From Pseudomonas sp. B21-028 (GTDB taxonomy: Bacteria > Pseudomonadota > Gammaproteobacteria > Pseudomonadales > Pseudomonadaceae), in contig NZ_CP087184.1 of the NCBI RefSeq assembly GCF_024749045.1, positions 4,154,001-4,218,000 of the forward strand: DNA of 64,000 nt, read 5' to 3'. Positions within the stretch are counted from its first letter, which is position 1. Every line of letters begins with the position of its first letter. The notes beneath the pieces were generated by a model, which was given only the letters and a program-made list of their open reading frames with translations, was not told the DNA's origin and ran no database searches. The translations under genes were made by a program, and so were the position numbers. This document shows positions 1-11,232 of this stretch, in pieces.

Positions 1-944
1 GCAGCCTGTCGCGTCTGCCCAATCCGCGCAACGTCGAATTCTTCGACACGCCGGAACAGGCCCAGGCAGCCGGCTATCGCCCCAGCAAACGCGCCGCCAG
101 GGACCAGACCCAGGTGGCCGCCCAACAAGCCGCCCGGGTCGCGGCGGCCTGTCGGCAGATCGAGGCGGCGGAAGAACTGCCAGGGCTCAATGAACTGGCG
201 CAAAGCGCTGGCTTGAGCCCCTTCCACTTCCACCGGATCTTCAAGACCGTTACCGGCCTGACTCCCAAGGGCTATGCCGCCGCCCACCGTTCGCGCAAGT
301 TGCGCGAACGCCTGGCCGATGCCGGGACCGTCACCGAAGCGTTGTACGACGCCGGTTTCAATTCCAACAGCCGCTTTTACGAAGCAGCCGATAAAGTGCT
401 GGGCATGAAACCCGCCGACTACCGTGCCGCCGGGCAGAACACCGACATCCGCTTCGCCGTCGGGCAATGTTCCCTGGGGGCGATCCTGGTGGCGCAGAGT
501 GAACGAGGCGTGTGCGCCATCTTGCTGGGGGACGACCCCGACGCGCTGGTCCGCGACCTGCAGGACAAATTCCGTCGCGCCAACCTGATCGGCGCCGACC
601 GGGAGTTCGAGCAACTGGTCGCCCAGGTGGTCGGCTTCATCGAGGCGCCCGCCCTGGGCCTGAACCTGCCCCTGGATTTGCAGGGCACGGCGTTCCAGGA
701 GCGGGTCTGGCAGGCCTTGCGGGAGATTCCACCGGGCAGCACCGCCAGCTACGCCGAGATCGCCCAGCGCATCGGCCTGCCCAAGGCCGTGCGCGCGGTG
801 GCCCAGGCCTGTGGCGCCAACAGCCTGGCCGTGGCGATCCCCTGTCACCGGGTGGTGCGCAGCGACGGCAACCTTTCGGGCTATCGCTGGGGCGTGGAGC
901 GCAAGCGTCAGTTGCTGGCGCTGGAGCGCTCGTCCGCGGACTGA
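1..944 (+). CDS. ada: Bifunctional DNA repair regulator Ada (5' end outside window)
   Basis: The reading frame is open from base 3 and enters from outside the window, so the N-terminal metal-binding domain with the phosphotriester-acceptor cysteine is mostly missing. What remains shows the end of that domain, an AraC-type helix-turn-helix segment (ELAQSAGLSPFHFHRIFK) and a complete C-terminal O6-methylguanine methyltransferase domain with the acceptor cysteine in AIPCHRVV. The family repairs alkylated DNA by transferring methyl groups to its own cysteines and then activates alkylation-response genes. The 3' end overlaps the convergent gene by 37 bases. Identity is firm because both remaining domains are present in the expected order. 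Confidence 0.93.
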   Translation, partial: SLSRLPNPRNVEFFDTPEQAQAAGYRPSKRAARDQTQVAAQQAARVAAACRQIEAAEELPGLNELAQSAGLSPFHFHRIFKTVTGLTPKGYAAAHRSRKLRERLADAGTVTEALYDAGFNSNSRFYEAADKVLGMKPADYRAAGQNTDIRFAVGQCSLGAILVAQSERGVCAILLGDDPDALVRDLQDKFRRANLIGADREFEQLVAQVVGFIEAPALGLNLPLDLQGTAFQERVWQALREIPPGSTASYAEIAQRIGLPKAVRAVAQACGANSLAVAIPCHRVVRSDGNLSGYRWGVERKRQLLALERSSAD

Positions 945-1396
945 ACGCCGATGTAGATCGCCACCGAATCGGGGCCGCTGTAGACCTCGAAATCGGTGGC
1001 GAAGCGGCGCAGGGTCTGCGGGTTGTCGGCGAAATACGCCCAGATCAGGCCCCAGGTCTGGATCACGCAGTCGGGCATCGGCCCCTTGGCCGAGAACACC
1101 AGATAATCCCCGCCCTCGATGTCCACGGCGGGGTAGCCTGGACTCGTCGCATCGACCTCCACCCCGGCCGTCACATCAAAGTGCCCGGTCGCATCGGACT
1201 CATAGTTGGAATAGACCCCATAGACGAACGACTCCGAGCGCCTGGCCGGAATCCGGTCGAACAGCCCCTCGGTGAAGAACCGCTCCCACATCGGACCGAT
1301 CCTTGCCGTGTCGGGTTGTTGCTCATCGGAGTTGCGGGTACGGACTTGCAAACCCGCCACGCTGAAGGGTTCGACTGCCTTGAGTTTTACGTCCAT
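908..1396 (-). CDS. GyrI-like / AraC effector-binding domain protein
   Basis: This 162-residue protein has the layout of stand-alone GyrI-like (SOUL/AraC C-terminal effector-binding) proteins. It begins with a short strand (VKLKAVEPFSVAGLQVRT), has a central GPMWERFF segment, and ends with a D-L-V-F-type strand and an EVYSGPDSVAIYIGVQ tail. Such proteins bind small hydrophobic ligands; some inhibit gyrase. No enzymatic residues can be named. The gene is convergent with ada and overlaps its last 37 bases. It is divergent from the nitronate monooxygenase gene, so the two probably share the 150-base promoter region 1397-1545. The fold is fairly sure; the role is unknown. Confidence 0.75.
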   Translation of the reverse strand: MDVKLKAVEPFSVAGLQVRTRNSDEQQPDTARIGPMWERFFTEGLFDRIPARRSESFVYGVYSNYESDATGHFDVTAGVEVDATSPGYPAVDIEGGDYLVFSAKGPMPDCVIQTWGLIWAYFADNPQTLRRFATDFEVYSGPDSVAIYIGVQSADERSSASN

Positions 1397-1545
1397 GGCT
1401 AAGGCTCCTGAGTAAGTGAAGCACGCATGGTAATCCTCTCGCCCGAGGGATCAAGCGCTGGCCTTCGATTGAAAAACTCGACTGGCCCTGGCGGGGTCAC
1501 ACCTGCTACAAACAGGGTTTCTTGCCCTGCCGGAGCACCTTGCAC

Positions 1546-3646
<2,101 letters not shown>

Positions 3647-4327
3647 ATGCCGCTGACCAGTGCCGATTATTCAGCGATCTGGCTGACCCTCAAACTCGCC
3701 TCGCTGACGACGGTAATCCTGTTGCTCATCGGCACGCCCATCGCCCTGTGGCTGTCGCGCACCCGATCCTGGTTGCGCGGGCCGGTGGGCGCGGTGGTGG
3801 CCCTGCCGCTGGTGCTGCCGCCCACGGTGATCGGCTTCTACCTGCTCCTGGCATTGGGCCCCAATGGCTGGATCGGCCAGCTGACCCAGGCCCTCGGGCT
3901 GGGCACCCTCACCTTCAGTTTCACCGGGCTGGTGATCGGCTCGGTGATCTACTCCATGCCGTTTGTGGTGCAGCCGTTGCAAAACGCCTTCTCGGCCATC
4001 GGCAATCGTCCCCTGGAGGTCGCCGCCACCCTGCGCGCCGGTCCCTGGGACACCTTCTTCAGCGTCATCCTGCCCTTGTCCCGCCCCGGTTTCATCACCG
4101 CCGCCATCCTCGGCTTCGCTCACACCGTCGGCGAGTTCGGCGTGGTGTTGATGATCGGCGGCAATATCCCGGACAAGACCCGGGTGGTGTCGGTGCAGAT
4201 CTACGACCACGTCGAAGCCCTGGAATACGCCCAGGCCCACTGGTTGGCGGCGGCGATGCTGGTATTTTCTTTCGTTGTGCTGCTGGCGCTGTATTCCAGC
4301 CGCAGGACCCGGACAGCCTGGAGCTGA
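3647..4327 (+). CDS. modB: Molybdate ABC transporter permease ModB
   Basis: This 226-residue inner-membrane protein has about five hydrophobic segments. It carries the EAA-type loop that contacts the ATPase, here [20 protein letters not shown], in the second half. It starts immediately after the modA stop with no gap, indicating translational coupling. It forms the channel through which ModC-driven transport moves molybdate into the cytoplasm. [20 protein letters not shown] stretch near the C-terminus is characteristic of ModB. Length and operon position agree with the assignment. Confidence 0.96.
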   Translation: MPLTSADYSAIWLTLKLASLTTVILLLIGTPIALWLSRTRSWLRGPVGAVVALPLVLPPTVIGFYLLLALGPNGWIGQLTQALGLGTLTFSFTGLVIGSVIYSMPFVVQPLQNAFSAIGNRPLEVAATLRAGPWDTFFSVILPLSRPGFITAAILGFAHTVGEFGVVLMIGGNIPDKTRVVSVQIYDHVEALEYAQAHWLAAAMLVFSFVVLLALYSSRRTRTAWS

Positions 4328-4330
4328 ACG

Positions 4331-5410
4331 ATGATTCAGGCGCATTTGCAGCTCGACCATGGCGGTTTCTCCCTGGACCTGGATGTGCAACTGCCGGGCC
4401 GGGGCGTGACGGCGTTGTACGGTCCATCCGGCTCCGGCAAGACCACCTGCCTGCGCTGCATCGCAGGCCTGGAGCGCGCCCCGCGTGGCTTGGTGCGGAT
4501 CAATGGCGACGTGTGGCAGGACAGCGAGCGCGGCGTGTTCGTACCGCCCCATCAACGGGCGCTGGGGTATGTGTTCCAGGAGGCGAGCCTGTTCAGCCAT
4601 CTGTCGGTGCGGGCCAACCTGGCATTCGGTCTCAAGCGCATCGCCCCGGGGCAACGGCGCGTGGACATGGACCAGGCCACCGAATTGCTGGGCATCGGCC
4701 ACTTGCTCGAACGCCGGCCCCACAATCTGTCCGGCGGCGAGCGCCAGCGGGTGGGCATCGCCCGCGCTCTGCTGACCAGCCCCCGCCTGTTGTTGATGGA
4801 TGAGCCGCTGGCCGCGCTCGATACCCGCCGCAAGAACGAAATCCTGCCCTACCTGCAACGGCTCCACGATGAACTGGACATCCCGGTGCTGTACGTCAGT
4901 CATTCCCAGGACGAAGTGGCGCGCCTGGCCGACCACATCGTCTTGCTCGACGGCGGTCGCGCGTTGGCCAGCGGGCCGATTGGCGAAACCCTGGCACGGC
5001 TCGACCTGCCACTGGCCCAGGGGGACGACGCGGGCGTGGTGATCCAGGGCACGGTCAGCGATTACGACCCCGCCTATCAGTTGCTCACCCTGACACTGCC
5101 CGGTAGCCCACTGCACGTGCGGGTCGCCCATACGCCGCTGGCCATTGGGCAACCGCTGCGCTTCAAGGTCCAGGCCCGGGACGTCAGCCTCAGCCTGGCG
5201 AACGATGCCCAGACCAGCATCCTCAATCGCTTGCCGGTCACGGTGACCGGCGAACTGGCCGCCGACAACGCCGCCCACGTGCTGATCCGAGTGGAAGCCG
5301 CCGGCACGCCGCTGCTGGCACGCATTACCCGTTACTCCCGCGATCAGTTGGCCTTGCATCCGGGGCAGGTGCTGTGGGCGCAGATCAAGGCGGTGGCGGT
5401 GTTGGCATAA
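4331..5410 (+). CDS. modC: Molybdate ABC transporter ATP-binding protein ModC
   Basis: This 359-residue ATPase is the third gene of the mod operon, 3 bases after modB. The Walker A motif GPSGSGKTT is at residues 31-39, the signature LSGGERQ at 133-139 and Walker B LLLMDEP at 153-159, followed by the switch histidine in YVSHSQDE. The C-terminal 100 residues form the molybdate-binding TOBE/MOP regulatory domain ([13 protein letters not shown] onward), which separates ModC from generic importers. It energises molybdate uptake at the inner face of the membrane. Length is normal. Confidence 0.95.
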   Translation: MIQAHLQLDHGGFSLDLDVQLPGRGVTALYGPSGSGKTTCLRCIAGLERAPRGLVRINGDVWQDSERGVFVPPHQRALGYVFQEASLFSHLSVRANLAFGLKRIAPGQRRVDMDQATELLGIGHLLERRPHNLSGGERQRVGIARALLTSPRLLLMDEPLAALDTRRKNEILPYLQRLHDELDIPVLYVSHSQDEVARLADHIVLLDGGRALASGPIGETLARLDLPLAQGDDAGVVIQGTVSDYDPAYQLLTLTLPGSPLHVRVAHTPLAIGQPLRFKVQARDVSLSLANDAQTSILNRLPVTVTGELAADNAAHVLIRVEAAGTPLLARITRYSRDQLALHPGQVLWAQIKAVAVLA

Positions 5411-5430
5411 CAGCCAGTCCCTCAGACATC

Positions 5431-5523
5431 CCCTGTGGGAGCGGGCTTGCTCGCGAAGGCGTCGGCACTTCCAGTATCCAGGGTTGCTGATCCACCGCCT
5501 TCGCGAGCAAGCCCGCTCCCACC
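5431..5523. repeat. REP doublet (REPIN-like)
   Basis: Two REP copies in inverted orientation (GTGGGAGCGGGCTTGCTCGC at 5436 onward and its complement at 5498-5523) are separated by about 33 bases. The pair sits between modC and the topoisomerase gene. The arms could fold into one long hairpin. Confidence 0.85.
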
Positions 5524-5638
5524 CAGGTTCAGAGGGTTCCCCTCAGATGGATGGGGGTTCTCAGAATTTCGGCACGACCGCAACCGGCCGCGGTCAATGA
5601 ATCCATAGGCCACCGCATTCGCTGCCAAGGATTTCTCC

Positions 5639-6694
5639 ATGCCCGACACCTCGCCACCGGAAGCATTGCCGGCCGACCTGCATTATGTCGATGACACCAG
5701 CCCGGGTATCACCCGTAGGAAGTTGCGGGGCAAGTTCTGTTATTTCGATCCTCACGGCCAACGCATCACCGATGCGGCCGAAATCCAGCGCATCAATGCC
5801 CTGGCGGTGCCGCCGGCCTACACCGATGTGTGGATCTGCAGTGACCCGCGCGGGCATCTCCAGGCCACCGGCCGGGACGCCCGTGGACGCAAGCAATACC
5901 GTTACCACGCGCGCTGGCGCGAGGTGCGCGATGCCGACAAGTATTCGCGGATGCTGGAATTCGGGCGCACCCTGCCCCGCTTGCGCAAACGCCTGGAGGC
6001 GATTCTCTCAACGCCCGGTTTCAGTCGTGACAAAGTCATGGCCACCGTCATCACCTTGCTGGACGTGACCCTGATCCGCGTCGGCAACAGCCAATATGCC
6101 CGGGAGAATCGCTCCTACGGCCTGACCACCCTGCGCAGCAAACACGTCGAGGTCAACGGCAGCGCCATCGCCTTCCAGTTCCGTGGCAAGAGCGGCGTCG
6201 AACACCAGATCACCGTGAAGGACCGACGCCTGGCCCGGATCATCAAGCGCTGCCAGGAAATGCCGGGGCAGAATCTGTTCCAGTACCTGGACGAAAACGG
6301 CGAACGCCACGCCATCAGTTCCTCGGACATCAATGCCTACCTCAAGACCCTGACCGGCGCCGAGTTCACCGCCAAGGATTACCGCACCTGGGCCGGCAGC
6401 GCGGCGGCCCTGGCAGGCTTGCGGACGTTGCGCTGGGAAACCGAGACAGAGGCGAAAAAGCACATCGCCGAGATGGTCAGGCAGGTCGCCCGGCAGCTGG
6501 GCAACACGCCGAGCGTGTGTCGCAAGTGCTACATTCATCCTGCGGTGCTGGAAGGTTTCCTGCTCGGCACCCTGAAGCAATTGCCCAAGCCCCGGGCCCG
6601 TAAAGGCCTCAGCGAAGAAGAAGCCGGGCTGGCGATGTTTTTGCAACGGGTGATGCAAGCCACGCAAGCGTGCGAGTCGAAGTTCGGCGCCTGA
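5639..6694 (+). CDS. DNA topoisomerase IB (poxvirus type)
   Basis: This 351-residue protein has an AAGGAT ribosome site ahead of ATG 5639. The N-terminal domain has the GKFCYFDPHG segment typical of bacterial TopIB. The catalytic positions are visible: Arg147 in LIRVGN, Lys184 in FRGKSG, Arg249 in KDYRTW, Asn289 (where vaccinia has His) and the nucleophile Tyr298 in CRKCYIHP. These enzymes nick one strand through a 3'-phosphotyrosine and relax supercoils of both signs without ATP. The gene appears to stand alone between a REP doublet and the ClpP-like gene. Confidence 0.95.
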   Translation: MPDTSPPEALPADLHYVDDTSPGITRRKLRGKFCYFDPHGQRITDAAEIQRINALAVPPAYTDVWICSDPRGHLQATGRDARGRKQYRYHARWREVRDADKYSRMLEFGRTLPRLRKRLEAILSTPGFSRDKVMATVITLLDVTLIRVGNSQYARENRSYGLTTLRSKHVEVNGSAIAFQFRGKSGVEHQITVKDRRLARIIKRCQEMPGQNLFQYLDENGERHAISSSDINAYLKTLTGAEFTAKDYRTWAGSAAALAGLRTLRWETETEAKKHIAEMVRQVARQLGNTPSVCRKCYIHPAVLEGFLLGTLKQLPKPRARKGLSEEEAGLAMFLQRVMQATQACESKFGA

Positions 6695-6799
6695 CACCAC
6701 CCGAACAACGGCCCATCCATCAGGAACATCCAGCCAGCGCTGAACTCCCAACTGTACGATCCCGCAACACCTCACGCGTGAAATCGACAGGAGTCCTCG

Positions 6800-7363
6800 A
6801 TGTCCGAACACATTGTCCATTTTCATTGCCAGATCGATCAGGGAACCACCGAGCGCTTCCGCGACAACTGCCTGGAAGCGATCGAGAAAGGCGCAGATTC
6901 ACTGATGCTCAATCTCTCCACGGTCGGCGGCAGCACCAACTTCGGTTTCACCCTCTACACCTTCATCAAGTCCCTGCCGGTGCCGGTGCGTGCGGTGAAC
7001 GCCGGCAATATCGAGTCGATGGGCATCGTCATGTACCTGGCCGCCAGCGACCGCACCACCACCCCTCATTCGCGCTTTCTGATCCATCCCATGAACTGGT
7101 ATTTCGGCCAGAAATCGGTGGATCACTCGCGCCTGCGCGAATACCTGTCCAGCCTGGACAACGACGTGGCGCGATATGTAGAGATCTACGTCAAGGAAAC
7201 CGCCGGAGCCGCCACGCAGCTGGATATCTTCAAATGCCTGTGCAACGAGGAACGGGTCATCCCGGCGGAAAACTCCCTGGCCTTCGGCATCGCTCACCGG
7301 GTTGAACAGGTGGTTTTCCCAACAGATGCCAGGCATTGGAAAGTCAGTGGTGGCGAGGACTAG
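6800..7363 (+). CDS. Orphan ClpP-like serine protease family protein
   Basis: This 187-residue protein of the ClpP/crotonase fold has AGGAG eight bases before ATG 6800. The candidate catalytic Ser73 lies in NIESMGIVMY and His96 in FLIHPM, matching ClpP positions. An acidic residue in SLDNDVARY is the likely triad partner. The N-terminal loop that contacts ClpX/ClpA in true ClpP is not obvious, and no Clp ATPase or trigger factor gene is adjacent. It may act without an unfoldase or on small peptides; this is inference. The 105 bases between the topoisomerase stop and this gene show no terminator, so co-transcription is possible. Confidence 0.72.
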   Translation: MSEHIVHFHCQIDQGTTERFRDNCLEAIEKGADSLMLNLSTVGGSTNFGFTLYTFIKSLPVPVRAVNAGNIESMGIVMYLAASDRTTTPHSRFLIHPMNWYFGQKSVDHSRLREYLSSLDNDVARYVEIYVKETAGAATQLDIFKCLCNEERVIPAENSLAFGIAHRVEQVVFPTDARHWKVSGGED

Positions 7364-7639
7364 GCGCTCAGGTGACCCCACGACTTTCAGTCAAGCCATT
7401 ACCCGACAGGAGAAAGACGCCTTTTATTGTGATTAATAAAATGAAATATTTCTTGCCCCACTTATAAAATTGTTTAATCCGTACAACTACGAAGCGAAGC
7501 GGCGATAATACATTCCTTAATTACCGAGAATGACCATTCGTCGCCAGCGCAACGCTTTTATTAAACTTCCCTCGCCGCTTACCTTTCACATTTAATGCGA
7601 GGCACGTTGCTCGCTTAAACCAGCATGAGGATTCTCGAA
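7364..7639. promoter_or_regulatory. AT-rich promoter/leader region of the KGG stress gene
   Basis: These 276 bases carry no gene. The part 7420-7560 is strikingly AT-rich for this genome (TTATTGTGATTAATAAAATG, ACTTATAAAATTG, TTTTATTAAAC). That composition suits a strong or sigma-S-dependent promoter for the stress peptide downstream, but no exact -10/-35 pair can be fixed by eye. Confidence 0.4.
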
Positions 7640-7822
7640 ATGGCTAACAGCGGAAACAAAAACCCAGGCAACTTCGCAAATGATCGTGAAAAAGCATCTG
7701 AAGCCGGTAAGAAAGGCGGACAGGCGTCGGGCGGCAACAACACCAACGACCGTCAGAAAGGCTCCGGTGCCGGCAGCAAAGGCAGCGGGCGCGGCCAAAG
7801 CGGCGGTGGCCGCAAGTCGTAA
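7640..7822 (+). CDS. KGG-repeat stress-induced protein (YciG/Con-10 type)
   Basis: The start is set at ATG 7640, which has AGGA at 7628-7631 with 8-base spacing. The upstream ATG at 7625 lacks a site. The 60-residue product is almost all Gly, Lys, Asn, Ser and Arg and carries the KGG stress-protein motif (EKASEAGKKGGQASGG) once clearly and degenerate copies after it. It is a predicted disordered hydrophilin-like protein; relatives in enterobacteria depend on sigma S and support stress survival. A GC hairpin GGCGCAG/CTGCGCC (about 7839-7859) without a T tract follows the stop. Confidence 0.85.
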   Translation: MANSGNKNPGNFANDREKASEAGKKGGQASGGNNTNDRQKGSGAGSKGSGRGQSGGGRKS

Positions 7823-7885
7823 CCCCTGAAATCCGCTGGGGCGCAGCCTTGCTGCGCCCTGGTGCTTGATGAGTCGAGGTGAAGC

Positions 7886-8113
7886 ATGAGCAACCAGGAG
7901 CGGTTCATCGTCAGTTTTATCGCCGACGGCCAACCTGACAACCGGGTGATGGAAGCCGATAGCGAGACATTGAGTGTCAGCGAAGCCGAAGCCCTGTTGA
8001 GAGCTTCTTTCAGCGAACTCAAAGATGCTCGACTGAGTGATGTTCAAGTTCAGAAAAGAACACGACCCATTGAACAGGAACATGGCGTACCCGGACACTT
8101 TAAACAGCCATAG
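7886..8113 (+). CDS. Small conserved hypothetical protein
   Basis: This 75-residue soluble protein starts at ATG 7886 after a GAGGTGAAGC ribosome site. It begins MSNQERFIVSFIADGQPD, contains an acidic middle (SETLSVSEAEALL) and ends in a basic, proline-containing tail. No signal peptide, membrane segment or known motif is visible. It follows the KGG stress gene on the same strand after 63 bases, which suggests a possible shared stress role. Function unknown. Confidence 0.6.
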   Translation: MSNQERFIVSFIADGQPDNRVMEADSETLSVSEAEALLRASFSELKDARLSDVQVQKRTRPIEQEHGVPGHFKQP

Positions 8114-8170
8114 CCGATATTGTTTAAATGTTTATAACGATATCCGGGGCATTGGCCGCCTCCTGGTCGA

Positions 8171-8704
8171 TCAGCGCTGCGCATAAGTACTTTTCAGCGT
8201 ATCGATCCACGCCGGGGTCAGACACGACTGTTCAGTATCCAGGCCCATCTCCCGCATCCTCTCCACATGTTCATTGGCTTCTCGCGCCAACGTCCCCTGG
8301 TCACTGGAATTGGCATCCAGCTGGTGCATCTGGGCCAGCCCCAGGTGATAGAACCGCAACACCTTCATGGCGACCGGATCCCGGGCCTGCACGCCGGCCG
8401 TCACCTGGTGCATGACATTGGTGATGCGCATCAGGCTGCGCTTGAGCTGCCAGCCGTACACCGCCGCGGCCATCCAGGGTTGCGTCCAGAGATACAGGCG
8501 CATCAGCGCGGCCATCACCAGCACCGCCACAATCACCCCGCCCAGGTTGAAGCGAAAGTTATCGGCCCCGGGCGTGCCGAACAGCATCACGGCCAAGCTG
8601 GACAACAGCATCGCCAAAGCCAGGAACACCACGGCGATGATCAGCGTGCTGCGGCGGGTCTGCTGTCGGTAGAGGTCGGCATCCCAGGATTTGATCTCGA
8701 ACAT
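8171..8704 (-). CDS. DUF3087-type inner-membrane protein
   Basis: The start is taken at ATG 8704 (MFEIKSWDADLYRQQTRR), which has a GGAAA site upstream. A longer in-frame extension to 8911 reads through the promoter of the divergent gene and has no support. The 177-residue product has two transmembrane helices (about residues 19-40 and 50-70), then a cytoplasmic, mostly helical C-terminal half with HLGLAQMHQLDAN. This is the layout of the DUF3087 family of gamma-proteobacteria, whose function is unknown. It is transcribed divergently from ppnN. Confidence 0.75.
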   Translation of the reverse strand: MFEIKSWDADLYRQQTRRSTLIIAVVFLALAMLLSSLAVMLFGTPGADNFRFNLGGVIVAVLVMAALMRLYLWTQPWMAAAVYGWQLKRSLMRITNVMHQVTAGVQARDPVAMKVLRFYHLGLAQMHQLDANSSDQGTLAREANEHVERMREMGLDTEQSCLTPAWIDTLKSTYAQR

Positions 8705-8921
8705 CGCGGTGCAATTTCCTTGTACGGCACGAAAAGAGTCGAGCATTATCGCCTGCCCGGGCGATTTAGCTATGCTGGGGCTCATTTTGTGTGGCACCCG
8801 ACCCGAAGGATCCGGATCAAAGTCCATGGCGATACCGCAAGGATCGTGCGATCTTTCTGCGTGGACGTATTTTTCAAGATGCCGCCTCAGTGTGCACGGC
8901 ATCGTTTTCAAGGAAAGCTGA

Positions 8922-10295
8922 ATGACTCAAAGACATGTAATCAACGCTTCGGTAAGCCCGAAAGGCAGCCTGGAAACCCTGTCCCAGCGCGAAGTCCAGC
9001 AACTGAGCGAAGCCGGTTCCGGCAGCATCTATACCCTGTTCCGCCAGTGCGCCCTGGCCATCCTCAATACCGGCGCCCATGTCGACAATGCCAAGACCAT
9101 CCTGGAAGCCTACAAGGACTTCGAGATCCGCATTCATCAACAGGACCGTGGCGTGCGCCTGGAACTGTTGAACGCGCCGGCCGACGCCTTCGTCGACGGC
9201 GAGATGATCGCCAGTACCCGGGAAATGCTGTTCAGCGCCCTGCGCGACATCGTCTACACCGAGAACGAACTGGATAGCCAGCGCATCGACCTGAGTTCGT
9301 CCCAGGGCATCAGCGACTACGTGTTCCACCTGCTGCGCAACGCCCGCACCTTGCGTCCCGGCGTGGAGCCGAAGATCGTCGTGTGCTGGGGTGGTCACTC
9401 GATCAATACCGAAGAATACAAGTACACCAAGAAGGTCGGCCACGAACTGGGCTTGCGCAGCCTGGACATCTGCACCGGCTGCGGCCCCGGCGTGATGAAA
9501 GGCCCGATGAAAGGCGCCACCATCGCCCACGCCAAGCAACGCATCCATGGCGGACGCTACCTGGGCCTGACCGAACCGGGCATCATCGCCGCCGAGGCGC
9601 CGAACCCGATCGTCAACGAGCTGGTGATCCTGCCGGACATCGAGAAGCGCCTGGAAGCCTTCGTGCGGGTCGGCCACGGCATCATCATCTTCCCGGGCGG
9701 TGCCGGTACCGCGGAAGAGTTCCTGTACCTGCTGGGCATCCTGATGCACCCGGCCAACCAGGACCTGCCCTTCCCGGTCGTCCTCACCGGGCCGAAAAGC
9801 GCCGCGCCGTACTTCGATCAGCTGCATGCCTTTGTCGGCGCGACCCTCGGCGAAGCGGCCCAGAAGCATTACCAGATCATCATCGACGACCCGGCCGAAG
9901 TGGCACGGCAGATGACCCAGGGGCTCAAGGAAGTGAAACAGTTCCGCCGCGAGCGCAACGACGCCTTCCACTTCAACTGGCTGCTGAAGATCGATGAAGG
10001 CTTCCAGCGTCCGTTCGATCCGACCCACGCCAACATGGCCAGCCTGGGCCTGAGCCTCGACCTGCCGTCCCATGAGCTGGCCGCCAACCTGCGCCGTGCG
10101 TTCTCCGGGATCGTGGCCGGTAACGTCAAGGACAAGGGAATCCGCCTGATCGAAGAACACGGCCCTTACGAGATCCACGGCGACCCCGCCATCATGGAAC
10201 CCCTCGACCGCCTGCTCCAGGCCTTCGTCGCCCAGCACCGGATGAAACTGCCGGGCGGCGCGGCCTATGTGCCGTGCTATCGCGTGGTGACCTGA
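8922..10295 (+). CDS. ppnN: Nucleotide 5'-monophosphate nucleosidase PpnN (YgdH, LOG family)
   Basis: This 457-residue protein has an AAGGA site before ATG 8922. The central LOG (lysine decarboxylase-like Rossmann) domain has VVCWGGHSI, the GCGPGVMKGPMKGA segment and the signature PGGAGTAEE. The N-terminal (about 130 residues) and C-terminal extensions are those of PpnN rather than of short LOG cytokinin enzymes. The enzyme hydrolyses purine and pyrimidine nucleoside monophosphates to base and ribose 5-phosphate, is stimulated by (p)ppGpp in E. coli, and tunes nucleotide pools under stress. Length fits the family. It stands alone, followed by a REP doublet. Confidence 0.93.
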   Translation: MTQRHVINASVSPKGSLETLSQREVQQLSEAGSGSIYTLFRQCALAILNTGAHVDNAKTILEAYKDFEIRIHQQDRGVRLELLNAPADAFVDGEMIASTREMLFSALRDIVYTENELDSQRIDLSSSQGISDYVFHLLRNARTLRPGVEPKIVVCWGGHSINTEEYKYTKKVGHELGLRSLDICTGCGPGVMKGPMKGATIAHAKQRIHGGRYLGLTEPGIIAAEAPNPIVNELVILPDIEKRLEAFVRVGHGIIIFPGGAGTAEEFLYLLGILMHPANQDLPFPVVLTGPKSAAPYFDQLHAFVGATLGEAAQKHYQIIIDDPAEVARQMTQGLKEVKQFRRERNDAFHFNWLLKIDEGFQRPFDPTHANMASLGLSLDLPSHELAANLRRAFSGIVAGNVKDKGIRLIEEHGPYEIHGDPAIMEPLDRLLQAFVAQHRMKLPGGAAYVPCYRVVT

Positions 10296-10321
10296 GCACT
10301 CGCAAGCACCCACTGTGCCCA

Positions 10322-10414
10322 TTGTGGGAGCGGGCTTGCTCGCGAAGGCGTCGGCTCATTCAACATGAATGCGACTGAACCACCGCTTTCGCGAGCAAGC
10401 CCGCTCCCACAGGG
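10322..10414. repeat. REP doublet (REPIN-like)
   Basis: An inverted pair of REP copies (GTGGGAGCGGGCTTGCTCGC and its complement) with a 30-base spacer fills the gap between the convergent ppnN and HAD genes. It could serve as a transcription or RNA-stability barrier. Confidence 0.85.
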
Positions 10415-10425
10415 ATCTGCGGCGG

Positions 10426-11091
10426 TTATAGAGTGGTGTTCAGCCACATCAGGCCGGACTCATCCAATCCAACGCCCAACCCACGGTAATCCTCGATCGA
10501 CGGATGATCAGTCTCCACCGGATGCACATGCGTCGCCGTCACCACCATCACCTCCGCCCCCGCCGCCTCACCGGCGCGGATACCAGCGTCGGCATCCTCG
10601 AACACCAGGCACTCCTCCGCTGCCACCCGCAATCGCTCGGCAGCCAGTCGATAGCAAGCCGGGTTGGGTTTGCCGTCGCTGACATCTTCGGCGGTGACCA
10701 TCACGGCGGGACGCGGAATGCCGGCGGCCTCCATTCGACGCAAGGCCAGTGCCATGGGGGCCGAGGTGACGATCGCCCAGCGCTCCGGCGGCAGGTCGTT
10801 CAAGAACGCCACGGCGCCAGGCACCGGCACCACGCCTTCAACGTCTTCGATTTCCTCTCGGGTAATCTGCTCCGCTTCAGCCTGGGCATTCACCCCCGGC
10901 AGATGCTGGCGAGCGATGGTGTCGACGGCGCGCACGCCATGGATAGTGGACAGGAATGTCGCCACGTCCACGCCGTGGCGCAGCGCCCAGCGGGTCCAGA
11001 TCCGCTCGGCGGCGGCGATGGAGTTCAGGAGGGTGCCGTCCATGTCGAAGAGGAAGGCGTGGTAGGCCTTGGGTGAGTGCTTTAAGGACAT
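10426..11091 (-). CDS. HAD-superfamily sugar-phosphatase-like hydrolase
   Basis: This 221-residue HAD subfamily IA protein has the nucleophile motif FLFDMDGTLLNS near the start, Ser/Thr motif II in AIVTSAP, a lysine in DGKPNPACY, and acidic motif IV in VFEDADAGI. The helical cap lies between motifs I and II. It resembles YfbT/DOG-type sugar phosphatases that hydrolyse hexose or sugar-alcohol phosphates in the cytoplasm. Substrate cannot be fixed from sequence. It is convergent with ppnN and lies downstream of the MATE gene, with a REP pair between. Confidence 0.85.
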   Translation of the reverse strand: MSLKHSPKAYHAFLFDMDGTLLNSIAAAERIWTRWALRHGVDVATFLSTIHGVRAVDTIARQHLPGVNAQAEAEQITREEIEDVEGVVPVPGAVAFLNDLPPERWAIVTSAPMALALRRMEAAGIPRPAVMVTAEDVSDGKPNPACYRLAAERLRVAAEECLVFEDADAGIRAGEAAGAEVMVVTATHVHPVETDHPSIEDYRGLGVGLDESGLMWLNTTL

Positions 11092-11117
11092 CGGATTCTC
11101 ACAGTCAAAACATTGGA

Positions 11118-11214
11118 CCCCTGTGGGAGCGAGCCTGCTCGCGAAGGCGTCGGCACCGTCGAATGGAGGTTGCCTGACACACCGCTATCGCGAGCAGGCT
11201 CGCTCCCACAGGGG
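11118..11214. repeat. REP doublet (REPIN-like)
   Basis: REP copies in inverted orientation at 11118-11152 (GTGGGAGCGAGCCTGCTCGC) and 11184-11214 lie between the MATE pump gene and the HAD gene. Confidence 0.85.
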
Positions 11215-11232
11215 TTATGGTGTCTGGGGTAT

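Noticed and set aside
3671..5359. Long minus-strand open frame of 562 codons opposite modB and modC
   Set aside because: It is antisense to two clearly coding ABC genes; the sequence is low-complexity with Gly/Gln/Arg runs typical of shadows of GC-rich genes.
8874..10322. 482-codon minus-strand frame opposite ppnN
   Set aside because: Shadow of a firmly identified gene, no ribosome site, and it runs into REP DNA.
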